This document shows positions 1 through 7,800 of a stretch of 10,556 nucleotides of DNA, piece after piece. The number at the start of each line of letters is the position of its first letter. The first letter of the stretch is position 1. Position numbers and translations under genes: made by a program. This stretch comes from JBEIJQ01 sp040380145 (GTDB lineage: Bacteria; Bacteroidota; Bacteroidia; Chitinophagales; Saprospiraceae): NCBI GenBank assembly GCA_040380145.1, contig JBEIJQ010000110.1:1-10556 (forward strand), written 5' to 3'. The notes under the pieces are model-generated. The model worked only from the letters and a program-made list of their open reading frames with translations. It ran no database searches and was not told the origin of the DNA.

Positions 1-42
1 GCCTCTGGGAGAACTCCAACAGCTTCGAAAATCCAGTGTGTT

Positions 43-66
43 ACGATTCCTAATGACAATTTTGGG
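43..66 (+). repeat. Partial third copy of the R repeat
   Basis: This short stretch matches the 3' half of the longer R repeat found at 82-127 and 2907-2951, including the ending GACAATTTTGGG shared with the 2907-2951 copy. It needs a two-base gap to align and lacks the 5' half (GACAAAAGAGG) of the element. It lies directly upstream of the first full copy, so two R-like units stand in tandem here. Seen directly by comparison within the window; function unknown. Confidence 0.5.
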
Positions 67-69
67 ATA

Positions 70-127
70 AATCACCGTTCAGACAAAAGAGGCGGGCCAC
101 GACGTTTCCAATGACCATCTTGGGCTT
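70..127 (+). repeat. R repeat, copy 1 (direct repeat of 2895-2951)
   Basis: This 58-nt stretch matches 2895-2951 in the same orientation, with about 47 of 58 aligned positions identical and a single one-base gap. The core 82-127 matches 40 of 46. Both copies contain GACAAAAGAGG, then ACGACGTTT, and end in TTGGGCTT. Each copy lies upstream of an operon start: this one 121 nt before the AlbA_2-type gene, the other 76 nt before recD. It could be a dispersed genomic repeat, a regulatory element, or a footprint of insertion of the intervening cassette. No function is shown by the sequence. Confidence 0.75.
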
Positions 128-148
128 GCGGGAGCCATACCGCAACTC

Positions 149-209
149 TGCCGCTGTTGAAAATTACCAGCGGCGTAACCATTAAATGGCGGCGTGGCCT
201 ATATTTGGG
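149..209 (+). repeat. P repeat, copy 1 (contains the operon promoter)
   Basis: This 61-nt stretch aligns without gaps to 2473-2533, with 51 of 61 positions identical. Shared blocks are TGCCGC, CTATATT and GGCGGCGTGG. The repeat ends on the -7 promoter box at 200-207, so the promoter of the AlbA_2/parA operon is part of the repeat. Inside it, CCATT-A-AATGG (179-189) is a perfect palindrome around one central base, a possible operator, although copy 2 does not keep that symmetry. Confidence 0.75.
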
Positions 210-213
210 CGGT
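200..213 (+). promoter_or_regulatory. Bacteroidota-type promoter, -7 box TATATTTG
   Basis: TATATTTG at 200-207 fits the Bacteroidota -7 consensus TAnnTTTG exactly. Transcription would start a few bases downstream, near 213-215, leaving a leader of about 35 nt before the ATG at 249. No clear TTG -33 element is present at the usual distance of about 19 nt, which leaves some doubt about strength or suggests an activator. The CCATTAAATGG palindrome at 179-189 lies where a regulator could bind. Confidence 0.65.
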
Positions 214-248
214 GTGAACTTTTGGTACCTCCACAAACCCCGTGAGCG

Positions 249-1430
249 ATGATTTCCAAAGAAGAACTGGAGCAGCTGCTTCCTCAATTGGAACAGGACA
301 GGATAGAAAAAACCGTATCGGTGAACGATGCGCAGAAATTCGGAGAAGCGATCTGTGCATTCGCCAATGATCTGGCCAATCACGGGCAGCCTGGGTATTT
401 GATCGTGGGGGCACACGACAACGGCGCCAAGGCCGGCATGACCATCACCGAACAGAATCTGCAGACGCTGTTGGCTTTCAGGTCCGATGGCAGGATCGTG
501 CCGCCACCCAGCCTGGTGGTATCAAAATTTGAGTATCCCGACGGTGAATTGGCCGTGGTCGAGGTGCAGCCCCATTTTCTGCCGCCGGTGCGCTTCAACG
601 GGCGTGTTTTTGTGCGAGCGGGCATCCGCCGGGGAATTGCGAACGAAGCCGATGAAAGGATCCTGACCGAAAAGCGAACGGCCTTTGCGCGGTCATTTGA
701 CGTGTTGCCCTGCAAAGGCAGCGGTCTGGACGACATCAGCATGGAGCTGTTCAAACTGCGGTATTTGCCATCCGCCATTGCGGCCGATATTTTGGCGGAA
801 AACGGGCGTGACCTGAAAGGTCAGTTGGCATCGCTCAAATTTTTCGATCTGAAGGAAGATTGCCCTACCTATGCGGGCATTTTGATGTTCGGCCTCAATC
901 CCAGGTATTTTGTGCCGGGCGCTTTTGTGCAATTTGTTCGTTTCAAGGGCGATGACGAGATAAGCGATTTCGAATTTGAGCACCGCTTCGAAGGCGACCT
1001 GACCACTCAGCTCGGCCAAATGGAAGAATTTATCAAGGCCAACATCGTCAAAACGGTCTTGCCGGAGCTGGGCGGGGATTATGTGGCCAATTACCCCTTG
1101 GTCGCGGTCAAAGAACTGTTGTTCAATGCGGTCATCCACAAGGATTACCAGTCCAACGGCCCCATTCGTTTTTACGAATTTTCAGACCGCATCGAGATCT
1201 CCAATGCGGGGAGCCTGTACGGCAAGGCGAGGCCCGAAAATTTTCCCAACGAAAACGATTACCGAAACCCTGCTTTGGCGGAGGCCGTCAAGAATCTGGG
1301 TTTTGTCAATCAGTTCAGCGTGGGCGTGAAGAGAGCCAAAGCCGCCTTGCAGAAGAACGGAAATCCCGAGCCGCTGTTCATCACCGACCAGCCCGCTTCT
1401 TTCATGGTGAAAATATACAAAAGGCGCTGA
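249..1430 (+). CDS. Schlafen/AlbA_2-domain protein with GHKL-like ATP-binding region
   Basis: A 393-residue protein of the COG2865-like type, often annotated as a putative transcriptional regulator or ATP-binding protein. The N-terminal AlbA_2 region (about residues 10-140) carries the family pattern DRIEKT (17-22) followed by CAFAND and a YLIVGAHDNG strand-turn. The C-terminal third resembles the HATPase_c_4/GHKL-like region: E289-x3-N293 with IHKDY (296-300) as N-box, DRIEISNAG (313-321) as the next nucleotide-binding segment, then RNPALAEA and a closing G-rich helix near 350-360. No signal peptide or membrane segment is seen, so it should be cytosolic. The start at 249 is just ahead of the conserved domain and about 35 nt from the predicted transcription start. 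It ends one base before parA, so the two are almost certainly co-expressed. The AlbA_2 fold is linked in other proteins to nucleic-acid binding or RNase activity; activity here is unproven. Confidence 0.85.
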   Translation: MISKEELEQLLPQLEQDRIEKTVSVNDAQKFGEAICAFANDLANHGQPGYLIVGAHDNGAKAGMTITEQNLQTLLAFRSDGRIVPPPSLVVSKFEYPDGELAVVEVQPHFLPPVRFNGRVFVRAGIRRGIANEADERILTEKRTAFARSFDVLPCKGSGLDDISMELFKLRYLPSAIAADILAENGRDLKGQLASLKFFDLKEDCPTYAGILMFGLNPRYFVPGAFVQFVRFKGDDEISDFEFEHRFEGDLTTQLGQMEEFIKANIVKTVLPELGGDYVANYPLVAVKELLFNAVIHKDYQSNGPIRFYEFSDRIEISNAGSLYGKARPENFPNENDYRNPALAEAVKNLGFVNQFSVGVKRAKAALQKNGNPEPLFITDQPASFMVKIYKRR

Positions 1431-1431
1431 T

Positions 1432-2412
1432 ATGAAGAAAATCGTGTTCTTCAACAACAAAGGCGGCGTGGGCAAGACCACCCTGGTATACCATTTCACG
1501 TACATGTTGGCGGAGCTCGGTCACCGCTGCTTGGCCGTAGATCTCGATCCACAGGCCAATTTGAGTTCCATGTTTTTGTCCGAGGAAGAACTGGAGCGCA
1601 TCTATCGGCAAGAGACCAAGCGAGAGACCATTGTTTCCGGTATCGAGCCCTTGGACAGGGGGCTGGGCGATATTGCACCGGTAAAAGCGCATGCCATCAC
1701 CGACAAGATCGGTTTGTTGGCCGGGGATTTGAATTTGTCGTTGTTCGAGGACAAGCTCAGCGCCAACTGGAGCAAATGCATAGATGGGGATGAGGCCGCG
1801 TTTCGAATTGTCTCCTCTTTTTCCAGGATCATTGAAAACGAGGCCAATAATTTCGGAGCGGATTTCTGTGTCATAGATGTAGGCCCCCACTTTGGCGCCC
1901 TGAACAGGGCAACTCTGATTGCAGCGGATTTTCTGGTCGTGCCGATGGCCGCCGATTTGTTTTCCCTGCAAGGGCTGAGGAACCTGGGCGATCGCCTGAA
2001 GATTTGGAAGACCGAATGGGCCGACAGAAGTTCCCGCAATCGGGCAAAGGATATTTCCCTGCCCAAGGGAGATATCAAACCCCTGGGATATGTGGTCATG
2101 CAGCATGGCATCAAGGAAGGCCGGCCGGTACAATCTTATCTGAAATGGGCCAACAGAATACCCTCCGTTTTTCACGAACATGTATTGGGCGATTCCAGCG
2201 TATCAGGCCAAACCATCGAAACGGACGACAATTGCTTGGCTTTGTTGCGGCACTACCACAGTTTGATTCCCATGGCGATGGAGGCGAGGAAGCCCATTTT
2301 TTTGTTGCGGCCAGCCGATGGGGCCATCGGGGCTCACTACCAGGCGGTATCCAAAGCGTACGCCGACTTCAAGCTTTTGGCGGAAAAAATACTGGAAAGG
2401 ATGGGTGCCTGA
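1432..2412 (+). CDS. Orphan ParA-type ATPase (AAA_31)
   Basis: A 326-residue ParA/MinD-superfamily ATPase. The deviant Walker A is KGGVGKTT (10-17), with signature lysine K10 and catalytic-site lysine K15. Motif VDLDPQAN (36-43) is the A' box, and VIDVGP (147-152) with D149 is the Walker B region. The middle and C-terminal part (QHGIKEGRP, ARKPIFLL, PADGAIGAH) is longer than that of a minimal plasmid ParA and looks specialised. No ParB-like partner or centromere-like iteron array is present, so it is not an obvious partition system. Its stop-to-start spacing with the preceding AlbA_2-type gene is one base, with no Shine-Dalgarno sequence, indicating translational coupling. Family knowledge predicts ATP-dependent dimerisation and non-specific DNA binding. 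The role with the AlbA_2 partner is unknown. The stop codon sits inside a strong hairpin. Confidence 0.85.
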   Translation: MKKIVFFNNKGGVGKTTLVYHFTYMLAELGHRCLAVDLDPQANLSSMFLSEEELERIYRQETKRETIVSGIEPLDRGLGDIAPVKAHAITDKIGLLAGDLNLSLFEDKLSANWSKCIDGDEAAFRIVSSFSRIIENEANNFGADFCVIDVGPHFGALNRATLIAADFLVVPMAADLFSLQGLRNLGDRLKIWKTEWADRSSRNRAKDISLPKGDIKPLGYVVMQHGIKEGRPVQSYLKWANRIPSVFHEHVLGDSSVSGQTIETDDNCLALLRHYHSLIPMAMEARKPIFLLRPADGAIGAHYQAVSKAYADFKLLAEKILERMGA

Positions 2413-2454
2413 TTCGCAAGGTAGTCGCTCCGTGCCGGCCTTTACCGAATCAGG
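2408..2454 (+). terminator. Hairpin overlapping the parA stop codon, possible terminator
   Basis: CCTGATTCG (2408-2416) pairs perfectly with CGAATCAGG (2446-2454). The stem continues with AAGG (2418-2421) against CCTT (2439-2442) across a small 1-by-3 internal loop, leaving a 17-nt apical loop. The parA stop codon (2410-2412) is inside the 5' arm. No U-run follows, so it does not look like a canonical intrinsic terminator. It may instead protect the mRNA 3' end, aid Rho-dependent termination, or be a remnant inverted repeat. Confidence 0.5.
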
Positions 2455-2472
2455 GGAATGTGCAGGATTGTT

Positions 2473-2533
2473 TGCCGCAGCTGAAAAATATCGGCGGAGT
2501 AAACATTAAAAGGCGGCGTGGACTATATTGGGG
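2473..2533 (+). repeat. P repeat, copy 2 (degenerate promoter copy)
   Basis: Ungapped match to 149-209 (51 of 61 identical). The -7 box, TATATTTG in copy 1, is here TATATTGG, so one consensus base is lost. The symmetrical CCATTAAATGG is changed to ACATTAAAAGG. No open reading frame begins at a suitable distance downstream. It reads as a decayed or non-promoter copy of the upstream region of the AlbA_2/parA operon, now lying just past the end of that operon. Confidence 0.75.
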
Positions 2534-2620
2534 ATCAAAGCTGTTGTCTTACTGATGCGCTACATCACTGGAAATGTATTGGAGGCCAATGCTCAGGCTG
2601 TCGTTCCTCCAGCGGCTGAA

Positions 2621-2636
2621 AAAAATTAAGATTTTT
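2621..2636 (+). other. AT-only hairpin upstream of the recD-proximal promoter
   Basis: AAAAAT (2621-2626) and ATTTTT (2631-2636) are perfectly complementary around a TAAG loop. It lies 25 nt upstream of the -7 box at 2661-2668. As an RNA stem it would be weak; as DNA it could act as an A/T-rich upstream promoter element. It is followed by CTTTT rather than a strong U-run, so I do not call a terminator. Confidence 0.35.
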
Positions 2637-2675
2637 CTTTTACCATAAAGTGGCGTTATCTATATTTGCGCCTTG
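2637..2675 (+). promoter_or_regulatory. Bacteroidota-type promoter upstream of recDCB, -7 box TATATTTG
   Basis: TATATTTG at 2661-2668 matches the TAnnTTTG consensus exactly. At the 19-nt spacing expected for the -33 element stands TTTT (2638-2641) rather than TTTG, a near match. The segment from ACCAT to the box (CCATAAAGTGGCG, then CTATATTTG) resembles the P repeats but is three bases shorter, so it may be a divergent third member. If it drives recD, the leader is about 350 nt and includes R repeat copy 2. No better promoter is seen closer to recD. Confidence 0.6.
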
Positions 2676-2870
2676 AAAATTAAGCACCAAACCAAGTCGG
2701 CTATCTGCCGCCTTCCGTTTTGAAGACGTTATACCTTATTTCAGGCAACTTTTTTTCTCCTGTCACAGCTTATTAGGATACCTACTGGTTCAAGAATGGA
2801 GTAGGCAGAAGACCTTCAAAAATCGAATAGTTGCTTTTAAGGAAATCTTACCGTCCAGTATAGCCGAAAA

Positions 2871-2902
2871 AATCCTGTAATCCTTGAATACGGTAATCCT
2901 GA
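2871..2902 (+). repeat. Four imperfect 8-nt tandem units (AATCCTGT-like)
   Basis: Units at 2871, 2879, 2887 and 2895 read AATCCTGT, AATCCTTG, AATACGGT and AATCCTGA. The last unit runs directly into R repeat copy 2 and ends before TTCTGAC. Copy 1 of R (from position 70) keeps only one such unit in degenerate form (AATCACCG). The tract could be slipped-strand expansion at the edge of a dispersed repeat. No function can be assigned. Confidence 0.6.
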
Positions 2903-2951
2903 TTCTGACAAAAGAGGAGGGCACGACGTTTCTAACGACAATTTTGGGCTT
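2895..2951 (+). repeat. R repeat, copy 2 (direct repeat of 70-127)
   Basis: Same orientation as copy 1; the core 2907-2951 matches 82-127 at 40 of 46 positions with one gap. It contains an internal direct repeat ACGAC-N8-ACGAC. The sequence CAATTTTG near its 3' end differs from the TAnnTTTG box by one base, so a weak promoter role cannot be excluded. It ends 76 nt before recD. Confidence 0.75.
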
Positions 2952-3027
2952 ATATCCGGACGACGGCCTCCTTGGCCTACTACTACTTATCCCTTGATCG
3001 TCATCACCCATAGACCGCTATCCCTCC

Positions 3028-4824
3028 ATGCCCATCACCGATACCGCGCGGGTTTTCGCTGACTTTTTCGCCTCTGACGAACGGCTGAACCCCCTACTCG
3101 AGGCCCTTTACCAGAAAATGGGGGAGGGGCATCTCTGCCTCGACTTGGAAGACGATCTGTCGGAGGATTCCCCGCTGGTGGGCAGCATCGAGCAAACCGA
3201 TCGGCCTTTTATCGTGCATGGGAAGCGGCTGTACACGGGGCGTTTTTTTCATTACGAGAGCCGGATCGTAGAAAAGTTGCAAGAATTGGCCCGGGCGGAG
3301 GCGGTCCCTTCTTTTCGGGAGGAGGTGGTGGAGCATATCCGTCGGCACATCCAATCCAAGGACACGCATGAGGAGGTGGCTGCTTTCAGCGATGCGGAAA
3401 AGCCCGATTGGCAGCTGGTGGCCGCGGTAACGGCCTGCACCAAGCGTTTGTGCCTGATCACCGGCGGGCCGGGCACCGGCAAAACCACCACCGTGGCCAA
3501 GATCCTTTCGATCTTGAACCAACAGCAGCCGGGCCAGCGCATCGAATTGGCCGCGCCCACCGGCAAAGCGGCGGTGCGGATGAAGGAATCCCTGATCAAA
3601 TCGGCCGAAAACCATCCCGGGCTGGGCATCGAGCAGCTGGTCAAAGAGCTCAAGCCCAAAACCATCCACCGCCTGTTGGGGGCCAATTTCCAATCGCCCT
3701 TTTTCAAATCCAACCGCCAGCACCCGCTGGAGGCAGATGTGCTGATCGTGGACGAGTGCTCCATGATCGGCGCGGCGCTTTTCGCCAAGATGCTGGATGC
3801 CCTCCACTCGAACACCCGGCTGATCCTGCTCGGGGATTCCAACCAGCTTTCTTCGGTCGAATCGGGCAGCGTGTTCGGCGACCTCTGCGCCCTCACGGCC
3901 GAAACCGAGAACCGCTTCGATGCGGACACGGTCCGGTGGCTGAATGCTATGTCCCGCGAGGATCGTTTGCTGTCGGATCGCTTGGTGTCCGAGGGGCGCA
4001 AGACCTGCCTCGACGGGCATGTGGTGCGGCTGCACAAGACCTACCGCTACGACAGCACCTCTGCCATTGGCCGGCTCACGGCCAGCATCAATGCGGGCAA
4101 CGAGGAAGCGGTGCAGGAATACCTGCAAAACCCCGATGAACAGCTATCGATTTACCACGAATATCCCTCCCGGATCATCGAAGAATTCGCCGGTTTCTAC
4201 GAGGACTACCTCACCGAGCCGAACATCGACGAGGCGCTGAAAAAACTCAACAAAACCCGCATTTTGTGCGCGGTGCGCGAAACCCTGCAGGGCGTCAAGC
4301 AACACAACCTGTTGGTAGAGGCGCATTTGAAAAAAAGGTTCAAGGACCATCCCCGCGTGATCTTCCGGCCATCGGCCACCGATTTTTACCACAACCAGCC
4401 GATTCTGGTCACCCAAAACCTGAACGAGCTCGATCTGTTCAACGGCGATGTGGGCATCGTGCGGGAGGCGGAGGGCAAGAAAATGGCCTATTTCCCCTGT
4501 ACCGGCGAAGAAAACGAATACGGCCGCATCAGCGACACGCTCAAGGCCATCCATCCGGGGCTGATCACCCACTGGGAAACGGTATTCGCTATGACCATCC
4601 ACAAAAGCCAGGGATCTGAGTTCGAACGCGTGTTGGTGGTGTTGCCCAAGAAAACCGACCACCGGCTGCTGACCCGCGAACTGGTCTATACCGCCATCAC
4701 GCGCGGAAAAAAGGGCGGCAAAGTGGTGGTGGAGGCCGGGGAGGGCGTGATCGTGGAAGCGATCCGCGGCAGGATTTCGCGGATTTCCGGTATTGCAGAT
4801 CGTTTAACCAACCATTCAGCATAA
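3028..4824 (+). CDS. recD: Exodeoxyribonuclease V alpha subunit RecD (5'-3' helicase)
   Basis: A 598-residue SF1B helicase, close to the usual RecD length of about 600. It is the fast 5'-3' motor of RecBCD, acting on double-strand DNA ends. The N-terminal part (about 1-110) is the RecC-contacting region. Helicase motifs follow: Walker A GGPGTGKT (146-153), Walker B VDECS with D242/E243, motif III LLGDSNQLSSVESG, motif V TIHKSQGSEF (523-532), and motif VI LVYTAITRGKK with R559. TRELVYTA and SVESG are typical of RecD rather than of RecD2/TraA. An in-frame stop at 2995-2997 leaves ATG 3028 as the only ATG upstream of the conserved region. There is no Shine-Dalgarno sequence. Its TAA overlaps the recC ATG by one base, implying coupled translation. 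It is first in the operon, unlike E. coli, where recD is last. Confidence 0.95.
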   Translation: MPITDTARVFADFFASDERLNPLLEALYQKMGEGHLCLDLEDDLSEDSPLVGSIEQTDRPFIVHGKRLYTGRFFHYESRIVEKLQELARAEAVPSFREEVVEHIRRHIQSKDTHEEVAAFSDAEKPDWQLVAAVTACTKRLCLITGGPGTGKTTTVAKILSILNQQQPGQRIELAAPTGKAAVRMKESLIKSAENHPGLGIEQLVKELKPKTIHRLLGANFQSPFFKSNRQHPLEADVLIVDECSMIGAALFAKMLDALHSNTRLILLGDSNQLSSVESGSVFGDLCALTAETENRFDADTVRWLNAMSREDRLLSDRLVSEGRKTCLDGHVVRLHKTYRYDSTSAIGRLTASINAGNEEAVQEYLQNPDEQLSIYHEYPSRIIEEFAGFYEDYLTEPNIDEALKKLNKTRILCAVRETLQGVKQHNLLVEAHLKKRFKDHPRVIFRPSATDFYHNQPILVTQNLNELDLFNGDVGIVREAEGKKMAYFPCTGEENEYGRISDTLKAIHPGLITHWETVFAMTIHKSQGSEFERVLVVLPKKTDHRLLTRELVYTAITRGKKGGKVVVEAGEGVIVEAIRGRISRISGIADRLTNHSA

Positions 4825-7800
4825 TGGGACTTTCCGTGCACACCTACTCCCGGCCAGAGGAGGCCATACCGCATTTGTGCGAAAAAGTAAAAGCGCTGCC
4901 CGGCGTTTTTGCTCCGGTATGGATCATCACCGGTCACCAAGAGACCAACGACTGGCTCACCGAGGCCATGGCCCGAGAGCTGAACATTTCCGGCCATGTC
5001 CATTTCCAAAGTCCCCAAGACTTGGTGTGCATGGTGCACCATTTCCTCGAGGCCGGTCGGCCCCGGTCGGAGTGGCTCAAGCAGGAGGTGATCACCTGGT
5101 TGATCGATGACGCGCTGGCCTCGGCAGACACCGACAAACTCACCCAGTACTTTGCCGGCAACCCCTTGAAGCGCTATGCCCTGTCGGTGGAGGTGGCCGC
5201 CCTTTTCGAGCAGTACCAGACCGATAGTCCGGCGCTGATCAGGAGCTGGAACGAGGGAAATCCCGTGCACGACAACGCCGAGGACGGCCACTGGCAGTGG
5301 GCCATTTGGAAAAAACTGAAAGCCTTGGCCGGAGATCGGTTTGCCGATCTGCCCACGCTCTGCGATCAGATCCGGGAGGGGCTGCAGGACGATCAAAAGG
5401 TGGCCGTCCTCCAAGCAAAGTTGCCCCAGTTGCATGGTTTCGGCGGGTTGGCCTACACGCAGGATTTTGTCCGGTTGCTGGAAGAGCTATCCCGGCACAT
5501 CGAGGTGATCATCTATCGGCACGACCTTATCACGCCCGGTGCCGGCCACGAGGTGACCGGGCGCCTGGCCACCTATGCGGCGCACGAACAACGGTTGTTC
5601 GAGGGATTCGAGCCTACCGCGTTATCGGCCGTGCAGCCGCCCCGGTCGGGCTCCAGCCTCTTGCAACAGGTGCAGGCCCGTCTTCGGGGCGACCAGCTTC
5701 CTGTCCGCCCCGTAGAAGCGGGCGACGACAGCATCGGCATCCATGCGCATTATACCGTCGATCGGGAGGTGGAAGGCCTGTACCATTACCTGATCCGGCA
5801 ATTTGAATCGGATCCCACTCTGGGGCAGCGGGATATATGTGTGGTTTGTCCGGACATCAAGCGCTATGCCCCGGCCATCAAAACATGGTTCGAGCGCGAA
5901 TCTTTCAAAATAGCCTGCACCTTTTACGACACGGGCCACCGTTTCCACCGATCGCCCTATCCCGCGCTGGAGGCGTTGCTCCGCTTGGATGCGGACGAAT
6001 TTACCTCGTCCAAGGTGATTTCCCTGCTCGATTTCTCCTACATCCGCGAAAAGTTCGGCCTCACGGAGGATATTTCGCTCCTGAAGCGGATGCTCAACGA
6101 AGCCAACATCCGGCACGGGTTTGCGGGCGACCCGGACAAAGAGACCCATCTGGTTTCGTGGGAGTATGGGTTCAAGCGCCTGTTGTACGGCGCTTGTTTG
6201 AAACCGGGCATCGCGCATCCCGTCCAATTTGCCGGGGCCGAGTTTACGCCGGTCGATTCCTTTGAGGGTGCGGAGGTGGACCAGATCGTGCGCTTGTACC
6301 ACTTTGTCCGCACGCTCCACGACTGGCTGAAAAGCAGGGAGGAAAGCAGGACGCTGGAGGAATGGGTGGCTTTTACCGATGCCCTGACCGTGGAGATCTT
6401 TTTGGAGGTAAAAGAACACGATCCCTTGAAGTTTAACCGGATTTTGGAAAGCCTGTCCGTGGCCCATTCTTTTTTACCGGAAAAAAAAGTGTATTTTCAG
6501 ACCTATCGGCACTGCATGTTGTCGGCTCTTGCCCGAATGGAGCCGGCCGAAAAAAGCGGGTTTGGCGGCGTGCGTTTCATCGCCCCCAACGCCTATCTGT
6601 CGGCCCCGGCCCGGATCTATGCGTTTCTGGGCATGAACGGAGAGGTTTTTCCCCGAAACAGCCATCGGCTGAGTTTTGATCTGAGCGATCCGGCGCTGCC
6701 CCAAAAGTCGGATTGCGATCGGCACCTGTTCTTGAATTTCCTGTTGGCGCCCCGCGACAAAGTGTTCATCAGCTACCTCGGCCGCAACGTCAAAAACAAC
6801 GACAGCATCCCGCCGTCTGCCTTGCTGGAGGAGCTTTGGACCGTGGTGCGGGAGTTTTCGCCTTCGGCAAAAGACCTGAAATCTTTCACCGTCCACCACC
6901 CGCTGCACAGTTTCAGTCAACAGTACGCCGAAGGCGGCAGCCGACTGGTCCGGTATGTGGAAAAAAAGTCCGACACGAGCCGGATTTGGAAAGAAAAGGC
7001 CTCCGATGCGGGCCGCAAAGTGTGGGAAGAGGACGATGATGGGCGGATCATTGTCCCGCTGGACCAATTGATCAGCTTTGTGGTAGATCCCATCAAGCAC
7101 TACTACAACCGGGTTTTGCGGGTGTATTACTACGACCGGGAGCGGGAGACCGAGGAGCGGGAGCTTTTTGCGCTGGGCAACTTGGAAAAATGGGCCGTAA
7201 AAGACCGGGTATTGGCCGACCGGCTGACGGGAGTCCAAGATCAAGTCCGTCTGCGGTTCGAGCTCAAACAAAGCGGCGCGCTTCCGCTGAAGCATCTGGG
7301 GACCGTCGGTTACGATGAAGCTGAAGAGGCCGTCCGCGAAGCATTGGCCGCTATCGGGGATTGGGTACCGCACCGCGCTGAAATCGTCGAGGTGGAGGTG
7401 GCGATCGGTGACCGGTATCTGATCAAGGGAAAGATCCCATCCGTGGACAATCATGGGGCGAAGTATCTTTTTATCACCACTTCCAGTGATAAGCCCAAGT
7501 ATCAGATACGCGCATTGATCAACCACCAGCTCTTGAAACTGGACGGCCGTTGGCCGAATATGGAGTTGAGGTACGTCGCTAAAAAAGACGGGATGTCGAT
7601 CAATCTTCTCGGCGACCCGGAATTCATCCAAGCACTTTGCGATAAAATGGTGGAAGGCAGCGAGCGGTTGATTCCTTTTTACATTCATTGCCTGAATAAT
7701 TTCGAGATCGGAAATCAGGAAAGCCTGCAGGAGCAGGCGATCCTCCGGTTGGAGGACACCAATGACGGGTACAATTTTTCGGATTATTTTGAAAACATCG

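Larger units (their letters stand above)
2413..3027. other. Non-coding interval between parA and recD (615 nt)
   Basis: I see no credible gene on either strand. In order, the interval holds the 3' arm of the parA stop hairpin, P repeat copy 2 (2473-2533), a 5-bp inverted pair GGAGG/CCTCC (2581-2585, 2606-2610), an AT-only hairpin (2621-2636), a promoter (-7 box 2661-2668), a T7 tract just after 2750 without a convincing stem, an 8-nt tandem tract (2871-2902), R repeat copy 2 (2895-2951), and a small GGCC-tcctt-GGCC palindrome near 2966-2978. It is visibly more AT-rich in its middle than the flanking genes. A 73-codon reverse frame at 2790-3011 reads through the repeats and is not convincing as a gene. 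Confidence 0.7.

Noticed and set aside
3..53. Possible C-terminal tail of an upstream gene, 16 codons ending in TAA at 51-53
   Set aside because: All three forward frames are open for a short way from position 1, none can be recognised, and the stretch is too short to tell a gene end from chance. The tail also runs into the partial R repeat.
1432..2412. Plasmid partition locus
   Set aside because: No ParB or centromere-like iterons, no replication initiator, and the neighbour is a chromosomal-type recBCD operon.
2004..2555. 183-codon forward frame overlapping the parA 3' end and P repeat copy 2
   Set aside because: Out of frame with the clear ParA protein for most of its length and ends in repeat sequence; no domain seen.
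2740..2760. T7 tract as an intrinsic terminator
   Set aside because: Only a 4-bp CTTC/GAAG stem lies upstream, and it is separated from the T-run by about 25 nt, so it does not form a terminator-like stem.
70..2951. CRISPR-like reading of the repeats
   Set aside because: Copies are imperfect, only two or three in number, and 2.8 kb apart with genes between; no regular spacer pattern.
2790..3011. 73-codon reverse-strand frame
   Set aside because: It translates the 8-nt tandem tract and R repeat backwards, has no recognisable domain, and its start lies in the recD leader; most likely chance.
3094..4128. 344-codon reverse-strand frame opposite recD
   Set aside because: Shadow of the GC-rich recD codon pattern; recD on the forward strand has all its helicase motifs and the reverse product is low-complexity and unlike any known protein. 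The same applies to 6474-7823 opposite recC.
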